A stretch of 64,000 bases of DNA from NCBI RefSeq assembly GCF_031455095.1, contig NZ_JAVDSB010000008.1, positions 62,001 to 126,000 on the forward strand, given 5' to 3'. The notes below the pieces were generated by a model. That model searched no databases. It was not told the DNA's origin and saw nothing but the letters and a program-made list of their open reading frames with translations. The translations under genes were made by a program, and so were the position numbers. Each line of letters opens with the position of its first letter. Positions within the stretch are counted from its first letter, which is position 1. This document shows, one piece after another, positions 24,717 through 33,254 of the stretch. This DNA is from Paenibacillus_E qinlingensis_A (GTDB lineage: Bacteria > Bacillota > Bacilli > Paenibacillales > NBRC-103111).

Positions 24717-25844
24717 TTAGATAATAGCTTTACGGCTTTTGAAATCTACATCTCGATAGTACGAATCAGCAACAAGCAGGTTGGGACCGCAGCAAGATGC
24801 GGCACTACAGAAGCAATTCACGCGCTGGTTCAGCGCATTATTCTCCCAACGTGCAAAGATGGCATCAAGCCCATCATCATGTATATTTCCAAGCGGAGGC
24901 TCATTAGCAAAATCGGTGACGAACACTTCGCCAGTGAATGTGCTGACGTTCAGCCGGTTTCGTCCATCCGGATCATTACGAACCGTAACATTTGGAGTTT
25001 CACGCAGCCTTTTTACTAAATCTCGATCCGCATCTAGTTGATTACATGCGAAGAAAGGCAGTGTTCCGAACAGCATCCACATGTCAGGATTACGCTGATC
25101 CAACAAACGATGGATACTCGCACGCAATTCGTCCAGTGAAACCATCGGAAGATGTGAGGCAAAAGAGCTCGCATACATGGGATGTACCTCGTGACGCTGG
25201 CAGCCCATTTCATTAATCAGCTGGTGAATCTCAGGCAACTTCAAATGCGTCCGAGTATTAATCATGGATTCCGCTGAAACATACAAGCCGCCTTTGCTAA
25301 GTGCGATTGTATTATTCACCATTCGCTCATACATCCCTGCAGCCACCATTTGTCCTACAGGACGCTCCGAATTAACAAACCCTACTTGATGGAAGTCGTC
25401 AGCATTCAAATAATTAAACGAGATATGCATCACATCGAGATAGGGTGCAAGCAACTCATAACGTTCCAAATCTAACGTTAAATTCGAATTGATTTGAGTG
25501 CGAATGCCCCGCTCCCTCGCATACTTAAGGATCGGAAGCATATAGTCCTTCACGATCTTAATGTGGTACGACGGCTCGCCGCCCGTAAGACTGATCGTTT
25601 CCAAATGCTCAATTTCATCCAGCTTGTGCAAAATGACCGGCAATGGGATACGTGGTCCTTCTGTCATTGTAAGTGAATCCCCAACTGCACAATGCTCACA
25701 ACGCATGTTACACAGATTGGTGATGGTTAGCTCAATACTTGTTAATACATGTTTCCCGTATTTCCGATACGACCGGATAGGGTCCCAAGGATCATACTGG
25801 GGAGTTAGCTCCGGTAAGATGGAGTGTGTTGCGTTCCTATTCAT
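24717..25844 (-). CDS. yfkAB: Radical SAM/CxCxxxxC protein YfkAB
   Basis: The 375-residue protein carries the radical-SAM cluster motif CxxxCxxC at C45, C49 and C52 (NLCNMRCEHC), a GGEP motif (about 92-95) and, near the C-terminus, CFCSAASCCGP, which is the CxCxxxxC hallmark of YfkAB and may bind an auxiliary cluster. The family occurs widely in Bacilli; no substrate is known. The start ATG is preceded by AGGTG. It ends 27 bp before the CorC-type gene on the same strand. Confidence 0.9.
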   Translation of the reverse strand: MNRNATHSILPELTPQYDPWDPIRSYRKYGKHVLTSIELTITNLCNMRCEHCAVGDSLTMTEGPRIPLPVILHKLDEIEHLETISLTGGEPSYHIKIVKDYMLPILKYARERGIRTQINSNLTLDLERYELLAPYLDVMHISFNYLNADDFHQVGFVNSERPVGQMVAAGMYERMVNNTIALSKGGLYVSAESMINTRTHLKLPEIHQLINEMGCQRHEVHPMYASSFASHLPMVSLDELRASIHRLLDQRNPDMWMLFGTLPFFACNQLDADRDLVKRLRETPNVTVRNDPDGRNRLNVSTFTGEVFVTDFANEPPLGNIHDDGLDAIFARWENNALNQRVNCFCSAASCCGPNLLVADSYYRDVDFKSRKAII

Positions 25845-25949
25845 GCTGTTTACACCTGACCTATCATTTCCTATTCAAGAACTTATTAGTACCTATTATG
25901 CCTATACCTATGCCCTTTATTGTAACTTATGATTCACAAAAAAGGAAAC

Positions 25950-25978
25950 AGCCGAAGGAGCCACGAAGAGCTACGGCT
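25950..25978 (-). terminator. Terminator-like stem at the end of the MMPL gene
   Basis: AGCCG (25950-25954) pairs with CGGCT (25974-25978), with an inner AGC/GCT pairing. The minus strand continues into a T6 run at 25939-25944. The stop codon lies inside the stem. Confidence 0.45.
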
Positions 25979-28211
25979 TCTCCACTTTGGCCTGAAGCTT
26001 CACTTGGGGCTTTACTCGGAGCCACCTCGGCGCCCACCAATTCGCTTCACCAAGCAATTTCATAAGCGCAGGCACAAGCATAACGCGTACGATTGTGGCA
26101 TCAATCAATACGGCAAGTCCGAGCCCAAGTCCCAGCGCTTTCATAATTTCAATATCCGTGAAAATAAATGAACCCACAACGACAACAAGAATGAAAGCTG
26201 CGCTTGTAATTAAGCTCCCCGTTTTTTTCAAACCTTCCGCTGTACTCTGATCGTTGTCGCCGGTTGCTTCATATTCCTCCATGATCCGAGAAATAAGGAA
26301 TACTTCGTAATCCATCGAAATGCCAAACACGACACAGAAAATAATGACAGGCAAGGTCGCGCTCACATAACCGATTGACGTGATGTGCAGCATATCCGCC
26401 ATATACCCATACTGAAATACGACAACAACGATACCCAAGCTAGCACCCAAACTAAGCATATTCATAAGTACAGCCTTCAGAGGAAGCAGGATAGATCGAA
26501 AAGCAAATAGCAGAACCAGATAAGTAATCCCCATGACGAAAATGAGCACTGCCGGGATTTCCTTCTGAATACGGTCAATGATGTCCAATCGATAGGCCGG
26601 TCCACCTGTAACTGCCGTCACTAAACCTTCATGATTCAGCTTGCGCAGCTCATGAACTAGCGCATCCGTCGCAGGATCGTCGGTATCCTTTTCAGGAACA
26701 ACAACCATTAAAGCCGTATGGCCTTTCGCTAATTGCGCGTCCTCTATTTGCTTTTTAACCTCAGATTTCGTAAACATACCAGCAAGTTCTGTCTCCGTAT
26801 GTGTCCCTAATACACTTAAATAGCTCTGCACTTCTTTAACACCAGCCACAGCTTTGACGCGATCCCCGTAAGCATGAATTTCCCCAATCGAAGCTGATGA
26901 CCATATCTCTTCTTTCGTATGGATCACAACCTGAATCGGTCCTGTCATGCGAGGATCATAGGCCGTTTTCAACAGTTCCGCACCATAGCGGGATTCATAA
27001 CTTGGAGGAAGCACCTCAGCATTAGGTACGCCTAATTTCATATGTCCAATGGGTGTCATACTGTAGATCAATACACCACCAACAAGAACGACCAATACGA
27101 CTGGACGCTTCATCACTGCGTAAGCAATTTTCTCCCAGAACTTCGAGGTTTCTTGTTTACGAAATCGCTTAGGAACGACTTGCAGGGAGTTAATTCGATG
27201 TCCCAAAATACCTAGGAGCGCTAACAGCACCGTATTGGCTACAACCACGGAAATCGAAACAACGATGACTCCTCCGAGACATAGGGATCTGAAGAACGTT
27301 AAATCGACAAACAGCATACCCAATAACCCAATGAGCACAGCGATGCCCGAAAAGAAAATCGATCTCCCCGCCGTTTGACACGTCATCGCCACGGCAGCAG
27401 CTACACTGCTTTGAACCTTGAGCTCTTCACGAAAGCGGCTGACCAGAAAGAGTGCATAATCAATGCCGACAGCAAGTCCCAGCATCGTCACCATATTGGG
27501 CAAAAAATTAGATAAAGACTGATGTTGTGCGATGAAATAGGTCACTCCAAGCGTAAGAGTCACACTCATGATTCCTACGATCATTGGTAGGAGCGCTGCA
27601 ACGAATGTACCAAAGACGACGAGCAAAACAAGGAGCGCAATGGGTAAACCGATTGCTTCTGACTTGGCAATATCATGTTTGCTGGCCACCTGCATGTCAT
27701 ATAGAATCGCTGGTCCTCCAGTTACATACACGTCCATGCCATCCGGTGGATGTACGAGTGACTTAAGCTCTGGGAATTTCTCTAGGGCAGGATCTGTATC
27801 CAACTCGAGCGACACGTTCACTGCTTGAACATCCAGATGCCCCTCGTTACGTGGCGTAGTTACAAATTTCACGTCCTCAACATAAGGCAGCTCTTTCAGC
27901 TTCGTCAGTGATGCCATGATGGCATCTTGCTGCGCTTTTTCCGTTAAATGGAGCCCATTATGCCCTGTATACACCAAACTCAACTGCGTTCGCGGCACAC
28001 CCAGCTCGTCCCTCATCTGAATCAAGCCCTGATCCGATTCACTCCCTTTCGGTGTAAACCCGTTATCTTTCAGCATCCCCGGCGTTTTCTGCGCGAACAC
28101 AGCAAAGATGAGCATTAAGCTGATTCCAATCGCCAGCACCAGCCAGCGGAACCGAAACATGGCGTGCCCCCATTTCCAAAACTTCCCTTGTTCCATGGTC
28201 TCCCGCATCAT
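25971..28211 (-). CDS. MMPL/RND-superfamily exporter (YdfJ/YdgH-like)
   Basis: Start at the ATG at 28211, four bases after AAGGAGG (the ATG at 28208 is equally possible), giving 746 residues. Two repeated halves each have one helix, a large extracytoplasmic domain and five clustered helices, as in MmpL-type exporters. Recognisable features are MLGLAVGIDYALFLVSRFREEL (first half) and VVFGISMDYEVFLISRIMEEY (second half), containing the proton-relay Asp-Tyr pairs. Bacterial members export lipids, drugs or peptides. A terminator hairpin lies just upstream of the ribosome-binding site. Confidence 0.9.
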   Translation of the reverse strand: MMRETMEQGKFWKWGHAMFRFRWLVLAIGISLMLIFAVFAQKTPGMLKDNGFTPKGSESDQGLIQMRDELGVPRTQLSLVYTGHNGLHLTEKAQQDAIMASLTKLKELPYVEDVKFVTTPRNEGHLDVQAVNVSLELDTDPALEKFPELKSLVHPPDGMDVYVTGGPAILYDMQVASKHDIAKSEAIGLPIALLVLLVVFGTFVAALLPMIVGIMSVTLTLGVTYFIAQHQSLSNFLPNMVTMLGLAVGIDYALFLVSRFREELKVQSSVAAAVAMTCQTAGRSIFFSGIAVLIGLLGMLFVDLTFFRSLCLGGVIVVSISVVVANTVLLALLGILGHRINSLQVVPKRFRKQETSKFWEKIAYAVMKRPVVLVVLVGGVLIYSMTPIGHMKLGVPNAEVLPPSYESRYGAELLKTAYDPRMTGPIQVVIHTKEEIWSSASIGEIHAYGDRVKAVAGVKEVQSYLSVLGTHTETELAGMFTKSEVKKQIEDAQLAKGHTALMVVVPEKDTDDPATDALVHELRKLNHEGLVTAVTGGPAYRLDIIDRIQKEIPAVLIFVMGITYLVLLFAFRSILLPLKAVLMNMLSLGASLGIVVVVFQYGYMADMLHITSIGYVSATLPVIIFCVVFGISMDYEVFLISRIMEEYEATGDNDQSTAEGLKKTGSLITSAAFILVVVVGSFIFTDIEIMKALGLGLGLAVLIDATIVRVMLVPALMKLLGEANWWAPRWLRVKPQVKLQAKVEKP

Positions 28212-28232
28212 GCATCCTCCTTGATTTACAAA

Positions 28233-28256
28233 AAGAACCTGGTTTCCCAGGTTCTT
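28233..28256 (-). terminator. Strong terminator between the HD-GYP and MMPL genes
   Basis: AAGAACCTGG, loop TTTC, CCAGGTTCTT, with T5 on the minus strand. It lies only 24 bp after the HD-GYP stop and about 20 bp before the MMPL start codon, leaving no room for a separate MMPL promoter after it. Confidence 0.85.
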
Positions 28257-28280
28257 CATTCAATAAGTGCTATGTTTATT

Positions 28281-29414
28281 CTAAAGAATGGTTGGCATAG
28301 TTGCATCAAGCTGTAAATCATTCACTTTAATTTCCCCAATTTCGGAAATTAATATCGACAGCTTGCTTGAAAGATCAACTTCATAAGGTTCCTTCAACAC
28401 TGTACCTGCCTCATTTTGAAGCACGCGTATCGTCGGTCTGTGCGGTACTGCCATGTTCAACTTTGATACAATTCCGTATTCCCCTGTATTTAGACGTACC
28501 GTTATCCCTAATGGGTAAATGGCGATTTTGTCACGGAACAGGGCAATCTGACTTTGATCATACATGGTGCCAGAGCCTGCAAATAACTGCTCCATCGCTT
28601 CATGCGGTAATAGCGGTCTTCGATATACCCGCGTAGTTGTCATGGCATCATAGGAATCAACAAGTCCAATCCATCTGGCGAACTCATTAATTTCATTCCC
28701 TTTAATCCCGCGTGGATAACCGCTGCCATTAATACGTTCATGATGCTGCAAGGCACAATGGGCAGAAAGTAATGGGATGTTCGGCTCATCCTTCAATAGA
28801 TTAAAACCATAGGTTGTATGATTCTTCATCTCTTGAAACTCTTCAGGAGTTAGCTGAGAAGGCTTTCGTAGAATGCCTAATGGGACTTTGGTCTTCCCAA
28901 TATCATGCAACAATGCACCCAGACCCAGCGTCTCTAGCTTTTCCCTGCTGTATCCATAACTAATACCAAGCATAATTGCGTATATACTTACATTCACGGA
29001 GTGCTGGAATAAGTAATTATCTTTGACGTTCATATTATTGAGCATCACCATGGCTCCTTCATGAGCACTGAGATCATCAATAATCATCTTCATCACATCG
29101 CGAAAATTACGGCCAATATTATAATAATTAACAGCTCCGCGTTTATTCGAGTCCTCCATGACCTTCTTGAAAGTGTTCCGAATTTCGGTAACTGCTCTGC
29201 TTCTTGTTTCGTCTTGAATGATATCTTCTTGAATGATGTCATCCGTTCTAGCGTCTTCTATGTAGATATAATCGATTCCATAACTAAACAGGCGATCAAG
29301 GAGTCTCTGTGTAAGCTCAACATTCACAGCCAGCAGGACCATACCATCATCGTTGTATATATTCTTGGCCAACCTCATTCCAGGCTGACACATGTTGATC
29401 GGCATAAACAGCAT
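28281..29414 (-). CDS. HD-GYP domain protein 1
   Basis: The 377-residue protein has an N-terminal region (about 1-115) resembling the DUF3391-like segment of HD-GYP proteins, the HD motif LLHDIGKTKVP (about 168-178), HHERINGSGYPRG (about 227-239) and DSYDAMTTTRVYR (about 252-264). HD-GYP domains usually degrade cyclic-di-GMP. The GYP loop has N where the consensus HHExxDGxGYP has D, a conservative change. A C-terminal PilZ-unlike tail (about 295-377) is of unknown role. The second HD-GYP gene lies 5 kb away on the other strand. Confidence 0.9.
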   Translation of the reverse strand: MLFMPINMCQPGMRLAKNIYNDDGMVLLAVNVELTQRLLDRLFSYGIDYIYIEDARTDDIIQEDIIQDETRSRAVTEIRNTFKKVMEDSNKRGAVNYYNIGRNFRDVMKMIIDDLSAHEGAMVMLNNMNVKDNYLFQHSVNVSIYAIMLGISYGYSREKLETLGLGALLHDIGKTKVPLGILRKPSQLTPEEFQEMKNHTTYGFNLLKDEPNIPLLSAHCALQHHERINGSGYPRGIKGNEINEFARWIGLVDSYDAMTTTRVYRRPLLPHEAMEQLFAGSGTMYDQSQIALFRDKIAIYPLGITVRLNTGEYGIVSKLNMAVPHRPTIRVLQNEAGTVLKEPYEVDLSSKLSILISEIGEIKVNDLQLDATMPTIL

Positions 29415-29492
29415 TTCAGGACCCCCGCCTAGGTGAGCATTACGTTCTATCTAAATGTAATAGATTTCTGGGAAAAGTTCAATACAAAAAAC

Positions 29493-29508
29493 CGCGTCTT
29501 TCGACGCG
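29493..29508 (-). terminator. Terminator of uppP
   Basis: CGCGTC, loop TTTC, GACGCG; on the minus strand GGTTTTTTG follows. Confidence 0.8.
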
Positions 29509-29531
29509 ATTCGCTAGTCTTACGCCTTATT

Positions 29532-30350
29532 TTACTTAAGAAACATGTAAAGTGCGAAAATAATCGCAATCGCAAAACGATAATAAGCAAAATACGTTAA
29601 CTTCATTTTCTGAACAAGTTTAATGAATGTTACGACAGCCAGCAGGGCAACAACGAAAGCCACTAGGAAACCAACGATAAAAAAGGCCAAATCATCGGAC
29701 GAAAGCGCATCATAGTTTTTCAAAAAGTAGACCCCGGAAGCTCCGAACATAATCGGAATCGCCATGATGAAGGTAAAGTCAGCAGAAGCCGCACGGCTTA
29801 CACCAGACAGCATTCCCCCTGCGATCGTGGAACCCGATCTTGAAAACCCTGGCCAGATGGAAATGAGCTGCCATAATCCAATCGCAAAAGCTTGACGATA
29901 CGTCAAGTCATCCAGCACCATCGTTGTAGGTTGTTCCTTTTTCTTCTCCGCAATGATCAGCAGAACACCACCAAGCACGAGTCCAACTAACACGGTTGTC
30001 GTGTTGAAGAGCTTTTCATCCACAATATCATTAAAGAGTACGCCGACGATCCCTGCAGGCACGATACCAATTAAAATGTGAAATAAATTCAGCTTTTTCC
30101 CTGTTTTACTTTCACTCTTGCGTTTCACTAATCCAAATAAAGAAAGGATTCGCTTCCAATAGATAAGTACAACGGCTAGAATAGCGCCCAATTGAATGAC
30201 AAAATTGAACGTATTCATCACCGGGTCATTCTCCGTGTCAATGTGTAACAAACTTTCAGTTAAAATCATATGCCCTGTTGAAGATACGGGTAAAAACTCA
30301 GTTAAGCCTTCAACGATCCCAATAATGATCGCCTCAAAAATTGTATGCAT
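29532..30350 (-). CDS. uppP: Undecaprenyl-diphosphatase UppP (BacA)
   Basis: The 272-residue, eight-helix protein has both BacA motifs: EGLTEFLPVSSTGHMIL (about 15-31) and PGFSRSGSTIAGGML (about 163-177). It dephosphorylates undecaprenyl diphosphate outside the membrane, recycling the lipid carrier for peptidoglycan and wall polymers, and extra copies raise bacitracin resistance. AGGGGGC precedes the ATG. It follows yunD by about 49 bp on the same strand. Confidence 0.97.
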   Translation of the reverse strand: MHTIFEAIIIGIVEGLTEFLPVSSTGHMILTESLLHIDTENDPVMNTFNFVIQLGAILAVVLIYWKRILSLFGLVKRKSESKTGKKLNLFHILIGIVPAGIVGVLFNDIVDEKLFNTTTVLVGLVLGGVLLIIAEKKKEQPTTMVLDDLTYRQAFAIGLWQLISIWPGFSRSGSTIAGGMLSGVSRAASADFTFIMAIPIMFGASGVYFLKNYDALSSDDLAFFIVGFLVAFVVALLAVVTFIKLVQKMKLTYFAYYRFAIAIIFALYMFLK

Positions 30351-30399
30351 AATAGCCCCCTATAATCTGATACGATCAGAAAGATCTTGCTCCAAGTTC

Positions 30400-31866
30400 C
30401 TATTCTACCTGTTTGTGTGTGGGTCTGACAACATCTATGAATCGAAGCTGATGGCTGCTAGCTATCGCAGTCTCATTCTGCAGTTGATCCGCCAGAACAT
30501 CACGGATAAATTCTGGCAGCATGTAAACGATCTGCTTGCCGCGGCTCAGGGATAAATAGCCCGAGCCGAACGTAAACATATCGATCGTACCTACGAGGTA
30601 GGATCGTTCCGGGTCTAACAGTTCCTCGCCAACATAGACGGCGAGGATGCGCTCATTCGGGGGTCTCGTGGCATCCACGTGGACAGTCATCCCGTCCACA
30701 CAGAGTACGCCGAGCACCTCCCCCCGGAAGCCGTAGCCGCGTATCGGCTTCTCCATGAATTCGTCAAGCAGCGACTCTTCGAGCGCTTGACGAATATCCG
30801 CGCCGCTGAGCTCCATGCGGCAGGGATTGATCGGGCCGGGGCAGATTTCCAGCAGTCGGCCCCGCGTCAAGCTCCCCTCCTTCAGTCCCTGAAGGAGCTG
30901 CCCGCTATTGACCAGGCCGATGTCGGCGCTGGTCCAGCGGCGAATACCCGCGGCAAGCAAGTTGCCGAGCGGGGATTCGCCGTACCAATCCAGGCGCAGC
31001 GGCTGCCGCAGCTGCGCTACCTCCGCCGCCAGCGAGGCGCTGCTGGCGATGCGGTAGTGCTCCAGCAGCGTGATGACGCTGCTGTCTTCTTCGCTCGCGT
31101 CGGTCATCGGGACGACGCGGCCCTGCAGCTCTACGATCCGGCGCTGCGCCGGGTCGTAGGCAAGTTCGATGTGGCCGGCGTATTGACCGAACTTGCCGGC
31201 CGCACAAATATAAGTGCCGCCGAGCAAGAGCGGCTCCTCAAGAAGATGATGGGTATGTCCGCCGAGGATGACATCAATGCCCTCCAGCTCCTCAGCCATC
31301 CGCTGATCCGTTCTCAGGCCTAGGTGCGACATAACGATTAGAATGTCCACCTTAGGGCGAAGATGGCTTACGTGGGCGCTTACAGCCTTCATAGGATCAC
31401 TTACATCCCAACCTAGCAATTCATAGTAGGATTGATAGGCGGCTGTAACCCCAATCAGACCGATTCGAAGACCCGATTTCTCAAGTGTGAGCGACGGCAG
31501 CATCCAATCCGGCGTCGTCTTAGTGGCTATTTCCGTAATATTGCTGCCAATAATCGGGAATTGCGCGTGTTCTAGCACAACGGATCGCAGCCAATCCGGT
31601 GTGAAAGTAAGTCCTTCATTATTTCCTAGAACCATGGCCTCATAGCCTGTGGCATTCATAATTTCCAAATTAGCGATGGCATTGGTCCCTTCGGTCTCAG
31701 GAAACATCCGATCCATATGGTCGCCAATATCAAGTGTCAGTACCTGATCAGGGGGCCAAAGGCGGCGGACTCGATCAAAATAGGCACTAATTTTGGGCAT
31801 CTGTTCAAAATGACTGTGAATATCATTCGTATGTAAAATTACGAGTCGTTGCAAAGGCGCCGACAT
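30400..31866 (-). CDS. yunD: Bifunctional UDP-sugar hydrolase/5'-nucleotidase-like phosphoesterase YunD
   Basis: I choose the ATG at 31866, behind GAGAGGTG, giving 488 residues. The metallophosphatase domain has ILHTNDIHSHFEQ (metal site, about 5-17), LDIGDHMDR (about 45-53), LGNNEGLT (about 94-101), SHLGLRTD and LGGHTHHLLEEP (about 215-226); the C-terminal 5'-nucleotidase domain spans about 300-470. No signal peptide is seen, consistent with cytosolic YunD of Bacillus. The C-terminal half is far richer in GC than the N-terminal half. The true substrate is uncertain. Confidence 0.9.
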   Translation of the reverse strand: MSAPLQRLVILHTNDIHSHFEQMPKISAYFDRVRRLWPPDQVLTLDIGDHMDRMFPETEGTNAIANLEIMNATGYEAMVLGNNEGLTFTPDWLRSVVLEHAQFPIIGSNITEIATKTTPDWMLPSLTLEKSGLRIGLIGVTAAYQSYYELLGWDVSDPMKAVSAHVSHLRPKVDILIVMSHLGLRTDQRMAEELEGIDVILGGHTHHLLEEPLLLGGTYICAAGKFGQYAGHIELAYDPAQRRIVELQGRVVPMTDASEEDSSVITLLEHYRIASSASLAAEVAQLRQPLRLDWYGESPLGNLLAAGIRRWTSADIGLVNSGQLLQGLKEGSLTRGRLLEICPGPINPCRMELSGADIRQALEESLLDEFMEKPIRGYGFRGEVLGVLCVDGMTVHVDATRPPNERILAVYVGEELLDPERSYLVGTIDMFTFGSGYLSLSRGKQIVYMLPEFIRDVLADQLQNETAIASSHQLRFIDVVRPTHKQVE

Positions 31867-31934
31867 CCCGTTCACCTCTCTTCGTGGTCAACTAGTTCCT
31901 AGCATGTCTCTATAGTATGCAAGTTTCCGCTTGC

Positions 31935-32405
31935 TCATTTCTTGAATTTCAGATCATCCAAAGATACCTTGTTCTTAAACCCATACGTGGCTTCATCGCC
32001 CAAGGCAGGTTCATTCAGAAACCACACTTTAACAATACTTTTTACATTGAGACATTCACTGCTGCCATCCGGTACGTATAGACGAATAGGATACCCTTTC
32101 TTGAGCGGAAGACCCTCTTGTTCATACAGAAATGCAGCTTGATCCACTTGAATCCACGGAATCAACGCCTGAAATTCATCTACAGCTTCCACCCTGACGT
32201 GGGTTGGCTCCTCCGCCTCGTTCTCTTGCCTCTGGCTTTGCCAACTTCGATACCAGGATTTAAGATCAAATGCCGCACCAGCTACCGACGGTACACGCTC
32301 TTGAATAGGGAATCGCTGATCCGCCAAAGCCACCATTTCCTCAACGGTAAAAGTCTCCATCTTCCTATGTATGTCAGTCACAACTATGTGTAAGTCAGCT
32401 TGCAT
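31935..32405 (-). CDS. Short molybdopterin-domain (SUOX-like) protein
   Basis: The 156-residue protein resembles oxidoreductase molybdopterin-binding domains of the sulfite-oxidase fold in its second half: FQALIPWIQVDQAAFLYEQEG (about 78-98 region) and GYPIRLYVPDGSSECLNVKSIVKVWFLNEP (about 103-132 region; only parts of this are diagnostic). It is shorter than YuiH-type proteins and its single Cys lies in the late SSEC position, not at the usual Mo-ligand site. Divergent from the MoaD-MoaE fusion gene. It may be a degenerate or cofactor-free relative. GGAAGGAG precedes the ATG. Confidence 0.6.
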   Translation of the reverse strand: MQADLHIVVTDIHRKMETFTVEEMVALADQRFPIQERVPSVAGAAFDLKSWYRSWQSQRQENEAEEPTHVRVEAVDEFQALIPWIQVDQAAFLYEQEGLPLKKGYPIRLYVPDGSSECLNVKSIVKVWFLNEPALGDEATYGFKNKVSLDDLKFKK

Positions 32406-32528
32406 GCCGAAATCTCCTTCCCTTTATCCAGGGCATTTCCTGCCCAAGGATCACTCCATTATACCATTTTCAGGACAAAATATGATATGCTGTAAGGGAT
32501 TCTAACATCTATCACTAGGAGAAACAAA

Positions 32529-33233
32529 TTGAACCTACACATCCAACTTTTCGCAGGTCTCGCTGACCTGTTTGGGTCTTCTGTTTTGACCATTTCCATT
32601 GAACAAGACGCCATCACAATCGCACAATTGAAGGATAAAATCATGACTGACTATCCTGCGGCCACGGCGCAGCTTCCTATATGCTTTTTTGCTAAAAATC
32701 AAGCTTATGCCAGCGATCAAGAGACCGTGTCCGCTTCCGATGAGCTCGCTCTCATACCGCCTGTTTCCGGCGGACAACCTTCGCTATATGAAATCACTGA
32801 TTCAACAATTGATGTTGTATCGGTGACATCCAAGGTGAATCATCCGAATCACGGTGCTTCCCTTGCATTCATTGGCACAACCCGTGAAATGACATTTGGA
32901 CAACGAACTGTCCTATTGGAGTATGAAGCTTACATCCCAATGGCTTTAAAAACGATGGCGAGCATCGGGGAAGAAATCGATGCCAAGTGGCCAGGCACAC
33001 TGTGTGCCATTACACATCGGTTAGGTAAAGTTGCGATTGCAGAGGCAAGTGTCGTGATTGCCGTATCCTCTCCTCATCGTGCGGATTGTTATGACGCAAG
33101 CCGCTACGCCATTGAGCGCTTGAAACAAATCGTCCCTATTTGGAAAAAAGAAATCTGGGAAGATGGGTCCGAATGGAAAGGGAATCAAACAGGACCCTGG
33201 AACCCGCTCCAAATACCGAACGCAGAAAACTGA
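32529..33233 (+). CDS. MoaD-MoaE fusion, molybdopterin synthase
   Basis: The 234-residue protein starts at TTG, behind AGGAGA. Residues 1-82 are a MoaD ubiquitin-like domain ending in PPVSGG (GG at 81-82); residues about 88-225 are MoaE, with FIGTTREM, the active-site region SSPHRADCYDASRYAIERLK and WKKEIWEDGSEW. Together these are the two subunits that insert sulfur into precursor Z to form molybdopterin. MoaD works through a thiocarboxylated C-terminal GG, which is internal here, so cleavage after GG would be needed. moeB/thiF follows 21 bp downstream. Confidence 0.9.
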   Translation: MNLHIQLFAGLADLFGSSVLTISIEQDAITIAQLKDKIMTDYPAATAQLPICFFAKNQAYASDQETVSASDELALIPPVSGGQPSLYEITDSTIDVVSVTSKVNHPNHGASLAFIGTTREMTFGQRTVLLEYEAYIPMALKTMASIGEEIDAKWPGTLCAITHRLGKVAIAEASVVIAVSSPHRADCYDASRYAIERLKQIVPIWKKEIWEDGSEWKGNQTGPWNPLQIPNAEN

Positions 33234-33254
33234 TTTGATCGGAGATGACTTTTC

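Noticed and set aside
30679..31323. 214-codon plus-strand frame antisense to yunD
   Set aside because: A by-product of the GC-rich C-terminal half of yunD, with no recognisable domain.
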